Shown: one piece after another, positions 57,230 through 64,000 of the stretch
Position numbering within the stretch: the first letter of the stretch is position 1
How the letters are laid out: every line of letters starts with the position of its first letter
DNA from: Vallitalea sp.
Lineage (GTDB): Bacteria; Bacillota; Clostridia; Lachnospirales; Vallitaleaceae
Direction of reading: 5' to 3'
DNA: 64,000 bases
NCBI GenBank assembly: GCA_025210515.1
Contig: JAOARM010000025.1
Coordinates: 124,001 to 188,000, forward strand
Program-made: the position numbers and the translations under genes
The notes under the pieces: model-generated
The model's database searches: none
The model's input: only the letters and a program-made list of their open reading frames with translations
Told to the model about the DNA's origin: nothing

Positions 57230-60200
57230 TTAATTACTTAAAAAAGTTGGTGTATTAATTTCAATTTTAACATTACCACTGATATCTGGAGCTACATGAC
57301 GTGTATATGGATAGTACAGCATTTTTGCACCACTTTGTGTAATACTAAATGGAACTGTATCATGTACTTTAATAACATTATTATTTACATTTTCTATTTT
57401 TAATCCATATCCGCTTCCATCTCCAAATTTAACTGTTGCCCATGTATCCATTAACGAATTGTCAAATGGTAATGCACTATCTACTGTTATAGTATTTGGG
57501 CTTGAACCATCATAAGAAGTTGTTGTAGCAGTTACAGTTTTGGTTAATGTATTCTGTCCATTAACTACGTCTTCATCCACGTTAATACTTCCTGGTCCAT
57601 AAATATATCTCCAAATAATACCACCAGTTTTATCTTTTCTTAGAATAGCAACTTTACCAGCGAATGTAATTCCATTAACTGTTCTTGCTACAGTGTCATC
57701 ACTTATATAAATAGTATCTTCATACATATCTGTAGTAATAACAACTGCACATGCCATAGGATCAGCATTAGTAATTTCATTAGTTTTCCATTCAACTGAC
57801 TGTATCTTTGCATTTTCATCATTTCTAAAAGTTTCATAGACTGATGCAAATTGGGTAATATCTGTAGGAGTTACAATACGTCTACGATTAAAATGATCTC
57901 CATAGAATTCATTTTTTATTTCTGGAATATTAAGTGTTCTTCTTAGTGTAGGAACTTTTGAAAAAATTATATCACTATTTGATACACCATTCATATATGC
58001 TTTAAGTGATGTTCCAGTTTTTTCTCCTGTCCAAGTGAATTCAAAATCACTATCGCCACTAGCTGTTTTCGGTTCTATACGTACATTTCTATAATCTTTG
58101 AGACCTTCTTCTTTGTTTATTGATGCCAAGTAGTCTTTCACCGTACCTATTTGATTTGTTAATGATAATGTTGTACTAAAAGTAGTGTCTTCTTCATCAG
58201 TTGGACGTAAAAACATTTCATGTGCATGTCCACCCTTGAGACGCTGTAAATCTACAACATAATTTTGATTACCATCTATATTTATCATTAATAGTAACCT
58301 ACGTTTCATATCTACTAAATCCCCTACTGGACCAGGCTGTGATGCTTCAACTAATTGTACTTTTTTATTAGAAACTACTCCTGGATCATATGCCAATAAA
58401 GCTGAACGATGGCTTTGTGTAAATCTATCATGATAAGGTTCTGCATCTTTGTGCCAAACCCATGAACTATTATGCATAACTGCATCCATATGTAAATAAC
58501 GATTAGCAGCTGTTATTTTTGGATATCCTGAATCTGGTAATACTTCCATACCTGATCCCCATAATATTAATCCTAGGGAGTTAGCATGCATATGTCCTCC
58601 ACCATATGGTGTACCTGCTGCAATAGAATCAAATACTAACGAAGCCTGCATTGCATCTTGAGTATCTCCTTGCTTTAGACCAAAAAGTCCTAGACTCCAT
58701 CTTTCAATGTTATTAAGATTTTCATTGGCTATTGGTAGTGATACATCATTAGGATCAAATGTTTGATATATATTTACATTATCTAGATACATTACACCGG
58801 CTAATTGTCCTGTACCTGTTTGAGAAAATTTAACTGTATCTAGATTTTCCCAATTATCTAATGACTTAGTACCTTCTTTGCTTCCATCAATAAATACCCT
58901 TACTTCTTTACCTTCATTTTCCAAAACAACTATTATATCATACCATATATTTGTACCATATGAAGTTTTAGTATCATTACCTAAAACGTAAATTGAACCA
59001 CCAGCTTTAAATTCAACTAGTTTTTCAACTATAATTCTATCCTTTGATTGTATCTCCCATAATACTCTATCGCTATTTGTATCTTCTACCATTGCACTTG
59101 CTCTAAGTATTATATCTCCATTGTAATTCAAACCTGTTTGTTCAATGCTTAACTCATTGCCAGCTGTACTTGAATAGAATTTAAGACTTTTTCTTTTTGT
59201 AGAAAGTTCTATTTGATAATCTATAACATAATCTTTATCCTCTATCAAATTATTCTGTGTAAAAGGTAATGGATCTTTTGCCATAGAAGTTGAACCTATA
59301 AATTTATCGAATTTATTTTGTTGAAGTGTTTTTTTCGTTCTAAAATGTGTATCATTTATAGTTACTGCCCTTCCATTAGGAAACATATGCAAGTCACTTT
59401 GATTTAACGTTTTAGATACTGTTAGAAATGGCCATTTACTCATAATATTAGTCTTATTTAATACTATTTTATGTTCTACATCGCTATATCCTACAGGATC
59501 TTTATATAATTCAAGTATTTCAATAGCATCTATTAAATTGTTTACTGGCATAGTATGATAATCTAGAGAAAAATCCTCATATATTCCATCAGGGAAAAAG
59601 TGCTTGTTTGATGCTAATTGATTCAACCATGGAACAACTAACCTAATCATATCTGGGTCATTTAAAATAACAGCTGTAGCAAAAACTTGTCTTAATGCAT
59701 ACGGTGTAATATTAGTCATCCATGTATCATTATGTATACTATACATGTTCATTACTGTCGTATTAAACCAATATTCAACCCTATCTTTTAAATCAATACC
59801 TCTTTCATTAGATAGTCTATTCCATTCTGATGAATTGTAAATTTTATCATATGCTAATACACAGTAAGTAGGAATATATTTATCAAATGCATGGAATGGA
59901 TCAGTTACTATCTTTCTTGGTATATTTGGATACATTTTTGCTAGTTCTACCATCGTTATTATTGAACGCCTAGCATATGATTCATCTTGTGTCATTTCAT
60001 ATAACATTGCCATTTGTAATGCAGTATACTCATATTGTGATCTCTTATCTAAAGAACTCTGTTTTGCTGCATCATTTTTAACATTATTAATATATTCTGC
60101 TTCTGTAAGAGACATATAAGAATCAGTGGCATCTTTTAGAGTTTGTATTGTCTCATCATCAATTTTAATCTTGATTCCATATCCATTAATTTCTTTGATT

Positions 60201-62635
60201 TTATCATAAGGATATGGATGTGATATATCTGCACTATTATACTTTCCAAGAATACCATCTGGCTTTATAAAAGCATATGGTGTTTTCTTTACTGATATAT
60301 TATCAAACCATGCAGTACCATTTTCTACATAATGTTCTACTCTTAACTTAATAGCATTAGTAGGTACTTCCATATAAAATTCAAATGGAGTAAATGAATT
60401 TGGACTATCTAATTTACCTGAGGAGAATATACCTACAGCTGTATTATTGCTGTCATATGCAGTTACTACTACTTTAGCAGATGTTGTATCTGTTCCTGTT
60501 CTTACAGATGAAGTTACCTTATATTTATCTCCTGCAGTAACATCTACATCTTTGTAAACAACTCCAATTTCACTATTACTGGTAGATATTTTCAGTGAAT
60601 TGTCAAAGTCAGCACTTTCATTAGTATCTACTTCAAACTGTGGGTTACCCTGAACTTTTTTAGTAATCCACCCAGTTGCTCCTAATTGTTTTACCCAATT
60701 TAGATTTGATTCAGTAAATTCAAATCCTCCATTTGTTGTCAATCCCCAAGCTTCTGAATTTAATGTAACTGGGTATAACTCATAAATACCAATATCATCA
60801 ATATACATTTGACTAGATTGCTTACCTACTTGATTATGTGATATAGCATATATTTGCTTCCAATTATCACCTAATTGTACATTTTTAGCTTTTCTTACAC
60901 CATTAATAAAAACATCCATTGTCTTATTTTCATTATCAAAATAAGCTTTAACGTTATACCATTTATCTGTTGTATATTTTTCTCCTATATCATTACCATT
61001 AATAATTATTGCTCCTCCTTTTGCAAAAGTAGCTACTGTTGCAAAACGTGTTCCTGAAGCAATACTTTTTAACCCAAATATATTTCTTGTAGTGTTTAAA
61101 TCTTCAAATTTTACATTAGCTTCAAGTTGAACTAGCCCATTAATTTTTAATCCACTTCTATATAGCGCTATATCAGCATTAGATGTTAATTTTAGTGATT
61201 TTCCTATTTTCCCCGGAACTTCTACACCAGTCAAAGTGTTTGTCATAGCTTTAAACCCATAAAATGTATAGTGTAGTGGATTTATAGCTTTAGTAGTTGA
61301 CCCAATATAGTTATCATAATCACTATACATAGTTGGATTAGTAGTATATACTTGAGAAAAATTAATGAACTTAATATCGTCTAGATACATTACACTTGTT
61401 CCTTTAGTATCTATTTGATAATGTTTACACGCATATATACTTTTCCATTTACTGCCTAAGAACAAATCTTCAACTTTCTTCACATCATTAATATATACAT
61501 CCATTGTTTTATTTTTATTATCTATAATACCTTTGATGTTATACCATTTGTCAGTTGTATATGTCTCCCCTATATCTTTGCCGTTGACTTTAATCGCTCC
61601 TCCAACTTCAAATGATATAACTTGTGCAAATACAGTTCCATCTGCTATACTTTTTAATTCAAATAAACCTCTTCTACTGTTTTGATCTTCAAGTTTCACA
61701 TTGGCTTCAAGTTGTACAAGTCCGTCAACAGCTAATCCACTTCTATAAAGTGCTAGTTCATTAGTAGTGGCTAACTTGAGAGACTTTCCTTCTTTTCCAA
61801 CAATCTGTTCACCAGTTAATATATTTTTATCAGCTTCAAAACCATACAAAGTATACCCCTCTGGATTTATAGATGTATTATTTGATCCATCATAACTATC
61901 ATATTTATAATCAAACATTACATTCTCTTCTCCATAGAGAACAGCATCTAACTGTATATTAGATACTTTAATGTCATCTAGATACATTTCGCTAGAATCT
62001 TTTGTATCTATCTGAAAATGTTTAACTGCATTAATACTTACCCAATTATCACCTAACGGTATATCTTCTGCTTTTTTTACATCATTAATATATACATCCA
62101 TTATTTTGTTTTTATTATCTACAATGCCTTTGATGTTATACCATTTACGCGTTGTATATGTCTCCCCTATATCTTTACCGTTGATTTTAATTGCTCCTCC
62201 AACTTCAAAAGATACAATTTGTGCAAATACTGATCCATTTGAAGTACTTTTTAACTCAAATAATCCTCTTCTACTGTTTTGATCTTCCAACTTAATATTG
62301 GCTTCAAGTTGAGCAAGTCCATTAATATTTAATCCACTTTTATAAAGGACTAGCTTATCAGTAGTTATAAATTTAAGAGACTTTCCTATTTTATCTTTTA
62401 CCTGTTCACCAGTTAATGTATTTTTATTGGCTTCAAAACCATATAATGTATAACCGTCTGGATTAACAGATGTAGTTGTTGATCCACTATAGTTATCATA
62501 ATTATAGTTATGAATAGGAATCTCTACTTTATAATTCTTTGCTATTTCTGCTCGTACTTCATTAATCGATGAAAATCCCCCACTTAATAGTATTGAAAAA
62601 ATTAATATTACTACTAATACCTTCTTCGTACTCAT
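57230..62635 (-). CDS. giant secreted heparinase II/III-like polysaccharide lyase
   Basis: The product is 1801 residues. A signal peptide (VLVVILIFSILLSGGFSSI) is followed by three tandem beta modules of about 180 residues (46-226, 245-426, 440-620; each with SGL.ING or similar, LYGF, and MYLDDI near the end), a CBM4/9-like domain (about 636-783, GGFEF to WFDNISV), an alpha-toroid (about 800-1100), a fourth copy of the module (about 1109-1290), then the heparinase II/III-type beta region with GGGHMHANSLGLILWG (catalytic His about 1348). Such enzymes cleave uronic-acid polysaccharides such as heparin, alginate or ulvan. Substrate cannot be read from sequence. Two ABC sugar permease genes precede it. 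Confidence 0.82.
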   Translation of the reverse strand: MSTKKVLVVILIFSILLSGGFSSINEVRAEIAKNYKVEIPIHNYNYDNYSGSTTTSVNPDGYTLYGFEANKNTLTGEQVKDKIGKSLKFITTDKLVLYKSGLNINGLAQLEANIKLEDQNSRRGLFELKSTSNGSVFAQIVSFEVGGAIKINGKDIGETYTTRKWYNIKGIVDNKNKIMDVYINDVKKAEDIPLGDNWVSINAVKHFQIDTKDSSEMYLDDIKVSNIQLDAVLYGEENVMFDYKYDSYDGSNNTSINPEGYTLYGFEADKNILTGEQIVGKEGKSLKLATTNELALYRSGLAVDGLVQLEANVKLEDQNSRRGLFELKSIADGTVFAQVISFEVGGAIKVNGKDIGETYTTDKWYNIKGIIDNKNKTMDVYINDVKKVEDLFLGSKWKSIYACKHYQIDTKGTSVMYLDDIKFINFSQVYTTNPTMYSDYDNYIGSTTKAINPLHYTFYGFKAMTNTLTGVEVPGKIGKSLKLTSNADIALYRSGLKINGLVQLEANVKFEDLNTTRNIFGLKSIASGTRFATVATFAKGGAIIINGNDIGEKYTTDKWYNVKAYFDNENKTMDVFINGVRKAKNVQLGDNWKQIYAISHNQVGKQSSQMYIDDIGIYELYPVTLNSEAWGLTTNGGFEFTESNLNWVKQLGATGWITKKVQGNPQFEVDTNESADFDNSLKISTSNSEIGVVYKDVDVTAGDKYKVTSSVRTGTDTTSAKVVVTAYDSNNTAVGIFSSGKLDSPNSFTPFEFYMEVPTNAIKLRVEHYVENGTAWFDNISVKKTPYAFIKPDGILGKYNSADISHPYPYDKIKEINGYGIKIKIDDETIQTLKDATDSYMSLTEAEYINNVKNDAAKQSSLDKRSQYEYTALQMAMLYEMTQDESYARRSIITMVELAKMYPNIPRKIVTDPFHAFDKYIPTYCVLAYDKIYNSSEWNRLSNERGIDLKDRVEYWFNTTVMNMYSIHNDTWMTNITPYALRQVFATAVILNDPDMIRLVVPWLNQLASNKHFFPDGIYEDFSLDYHTMPVNNLIDAIEILELYKDPVGYSDVEHKIVLNKTNIMSKWPFLTVSKTLNQSDLHMFPNGRAVTINDTHFRTKKTLQQNKFDKFIGSTSMAKDPLPFTQNNLIEDKDYVIDYQIELSTKRKSLKFYSSTAGNELSIEQTGLNYNGDIILRASAMVEDTNSDRVLWEIQSKDRIIVEKLVEFKAGGSIYVLGNDTKTSYGTNIWYDIIVVLENEGKEVRVFIDGSKEGTKSLDNWENLDTVKFSQTGTGQLAGVMYLDNVNIYQTFDPNDVSLPIANENLNNIERWSLGLFGLKQGDTQDAMQASLVFDSIAAGTPYGGGHMHANSLGLILWGSGMEVLPDSGYPKITAANRYLHMDAVMHNSSWVWHKDAEPYHDRFTQSHRSALLAYDPGVVSNKKVQLVEASQPGPVGDLVDMKRRLLLMINIDGNQNYVVDLQRLKGGHAHEMFLRPTDEEDTTFSTTLSLTNQIGTVKDYLASINKEEGLKDYRNVRIEPKTASGDSDFEFTWTGEKTGTSLKAYMNGVSNSDIIFSKVPTLRRTLNIPEIKNEFYGDHFNRRRIVTPTDITQFASVYETFRNDENAKIQSVEWKTNEITNADPMACAVVITTDMYEDTIYISDDTVARTVNGITFAGKVAILRKDKTGGIIWRYIYGPGSINVDEDVVNGQNTLTKTVTATTTSYDGSSPNTITVDSALPFDNSLMDTWATVKFGDGSGYGLKIENVNNNVIKVHDTVPFSITQSGAKMLYYPYTRHVAPDISGNVKIEINTPTFLSN
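58766..59311 (-). repeat. fourth module copy, inside the lyase catalytic region
   Basis: This segment encodes residues about 1109-1290. It aligns with the three N-terminal modules (FDKFIGSTSMAKDPLPF, AGGSIYVLGNDTKTSYGTNI, GVMYLDNVNIYQTF) but is more diverged. It separates the alpha-toroid from the beta-sheet part of the lyase. Confidence 0.7.
60776..62500 (-). repeat. three tandem modules of about 580 bp in the lyase gene
   Basis: Three direct repeats of one beta module lie at about 61958-62500, 61358-61903 and 60776-61318. The first two are very similar at DNA level (for example the region encoding SFEVGGAIKINGKDIGETY), which shows a recent duplication. They could be LamG- or CBM-like sugar-binding domains. 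Confidence 0.75.
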
Positions 62636-62826
62636 CTTGCATATTACCTCCTTTTAATTTATGTAGATTATATTATATTGATTAATTGCCAATATAAAAT
62701 TAGTTCTTCTATAATGGCATTAATTAATTTAATTACACTATCAATAAAGATAATAATACATTTAAAATCTGTACCTGTAACAAAGCTCCATAACCTAGAC
62801 TTTTATTAATCTAATATGTATTTTCA

Positions 62827-63654
62827 TTATGCTTTTAATCCTGAAGTTGCAACTCCTTCTACAAAAAATCTTTGGAAAACGATAAAAATTATAAATACAG
62901 GTATAAGTGAAATAACAGATGCCGCCATAATAAGGCTGTAATCAGCGGAATATTGTGAGATAAACATTCTTATACCTAATTGAATTGTTTTATTATGCTC
63001 TGAATTAAAGTAAATCATAGGCCCCATAAAATCATTCCAAACTCCTACAAAGCTAAATATTGTTAATGTAGACAATGCAGGTTTTGAAAGTGGAAGAATA
63101 ATTTTAAAGTAAATTCCATATTCAGTCATTCCGTCAATTCTTCCAGCTTCTAAAAGCTCATTTGGAATACTTAAATAAAATTGACGAATTAAGAATACAC
63201 CAAAAGCAGTAAATGACTGTAGTAAAATAATACTTAAATGTGTATCAATTAGCCCAAATTTATTCATCATTGAATATTGAGGTAACATATATACTTGCCA
63301 AGGAATGGCAATAGTTGCTATATAACATAAAAATAATAAATCTCTTCCTTTAAAATTACATTTTGCAAATCCATAAGCTGCGAAAGAACTAGTAAATAAC
63401 TGTATTAATGTAATGATTACAGTTAGTTTTGTAGTATTCATAACAAATAACGCAAATGGAATCTTCTCCCATATTGTTATGTAATTTTTCCATTGTGGAT
63501 TATGAGGTATCCATTGAATTGGTATACTAAATACATCCTTATCTAGTTTAAGAGATGCTGATAACATCCAAATGAGAGGAAGTAATGTTAATAGACATAT
63601 AATAGTAATTGAAATATATATTATTGCTTTAGTTGCTTTATTCATTTTGTTCAT
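62827..63654 (-). CDS. ABC sugar transporter permease (MalG type)
   Basis: The product is 275 residues with six membrane helices and the EAA loop EAGRIDGMTEYGIYFKIILP that contacts the ATPase, in the carbohydrate uptake (CUT1) permease pattern. The C-terminus ends FFVEGVATSGLKA, typical of MalG/LacG. It follows the other permease by 16 bases and precedes the lyase by about 190 bases, consistent with import of the lyase's oligosaccharide products. Confidence 0.9.
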   Translation of the reverse strand: MNKMNKATKAIIYISITIICLLTLLPLIWMLSASLKLDKDVFSIPIQWIPHNPQWKNYITIWEKIPFALFVMNTTKLTVIITLIQLFTSSFAAYGFAKCNFKGRDLLFLCYIATIAIPWQVYMLPQYSMMNKFGLIDTHLSIILLQSFTAFGVFLIRQFYLSIPNELLEAGRIDGMTEYGIYFKIILPLSKPALSTLTIFSFVGVWNDFMGPMIYFNSEHNKTIQLGIRMFISQYSADYSLIMAASVISLIPVFIIFIVFQRFFVEGVATSGLKA

Positions 63655-63670
63655 AATCAGACACCTTTCC

Positions 63671-64000
63671 CTACATATAACTTACCCATTTCTTTTCAAC
63701 CCTGAATTGTATGATTGAAATAGTAGCTACAACAATAAATAAAACGATTGAAATTGCACTTGCAGAGCCATAATTCCAAGATAAAAATGCTTTATCATAT
63801 ATATAATTTACTAGCATAGTGGTACTTCTACCTGGACCACCTTCAGTCATAATATATACTAAATCAAACACTTTGAAACAGCTTATTGTTAACATCATTA
63901 CAACAAAAAATGTAGCCGGTGTTAACATTGGGCGTGTCACATATCTAAACTTTTGCCAACTAGATGCCCCATCAATTTGAGCAGCTTCATATAGTGATTT
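63671..64000 (-). CDS. ABC sugar transporter permease (MalF type), cut by window edge
   Basis: The frame is open to base 64000 and continues beyond, giving 109 residues of the C-terminal part. The EAA loop is SLYEAAQIDGASSWQKF, followed by TRPMLTPATFFVVMMLTISC and ending FRVEKKWVSYM, all typical of CUT1 family MalF-like permeases. The ATG at 63940 is internal, not the start. Confidence 0.88.
   Translation of the reverse strand, partial: KSLYEAAQIDGASSWQKFRYVTRPMLTPATFFVVMMLTISCFKVFDLVYIMTEGGPGRSTTMLVNYIYDKAFLSWNYGSASAISIVLFIVVATISIIQFRVEKKWVSYM

Overview
This is a 64 kb, strongly AT-rich window from a low-GC, Gram-positive, probably spore-forming member of the Clostridia. The evidence is AT-biased codon use, strong AGGAGG ribosome sites, a YwmB homologue, a CwlD-type cortex amidase, SLH-domain surface proteins, and the gene order sua5-ywlE-rpiB-comEB-tagO-wecB-atp, which resembles the ywl-atp region of Bacillus and many Clostridia. 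A Vallitalea-like anaerobe would fit, but that is inference. Nearly every gene lies on the minus strand; the only convincing plus-strand gene is an orphan tandem-ACT protein at 38207-38671. I saw no tRNA, rRNA or CRISPR array.

Positions 1-9.6 kb are accessory. They hold the 3'-truncated start of a DUF4230 protein, a zinc-ribbon membrane protein, two decayed loci (1530-2083 with two homopolymer frameshifts; 2210-2773), a secreted LysM protein with 33-bp internal repeats, a large cell-surface protein ending in a C39-like peptidase domain, a small basic protein and an amidase-fold protein that has lost its zinc ligands. From 9.6 to 15 kb come a palindromic MITE-like element, a heterodimeric ABC exporter preceded by a leader peptide and two tandem terminators (a BmrB-BmrCD-like attenuator), and a PrsA-type foldase. 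From 15.3 to 18 kb there is a Usp-domain protein, two hypothetical proteins (one coat-like) and YwmB. From 18.1 to 28.3 kb an operon encodes two giant fibronectin-III/SLH surface proteins and a smaller SLH protein.

The 28.6-36.6 kb segment is a complete F1Fo ATP synthase operon. It encodes two kinds of rotor c subunit, both with Na+-binding signatures: a normal single hairpin and a fused double hairpin whose second ion site has Gln instead of Glu. This is the hybrid F/V-type rotor arrangement known from Acetobacterium woodii. From 36.7 to 42.4 kb are wecB and tagO (cell-wall polymer precursors), dCMP deaminase, RpiB, a YwlE-type phosphatase and the Sua5/YwlC tRNA-modification enzyme, with the plus-strand ACT gene and a second MITE copy between wecB and tagO. 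From 42.5 to 48.8 kb come a CPBP protease, CwlD, a GH18 glycosidase with SH3 and copper-amine-oxidase-like domains, and a small operon of a 25-residue hydrophobic peptide, a membrane HD-GYP protein and a DUF5317 protein.

From 49 to 56.8 kb lies a Tad/Flp pilus operon: prepilin peptidase, CpaE-like ATPase, CpaF, TadB, TadC with a large extracytoplasmic insert, Flp pilin, then an FHA protein and a PP2C phosphatase. The window ends with an 1801-residue secreted heparinase II/III-like polysaccharide lyase containing four copies of one beta-rich module, one of them inside the catalytic region, downstream of two ABC sugar permease genes. Together these suggest a cell that takes up sulfated or uronic polysaccharide fragments, carries an elaborate SLH-anchored surface and conserves energy with a sodium-coupled ATPase.
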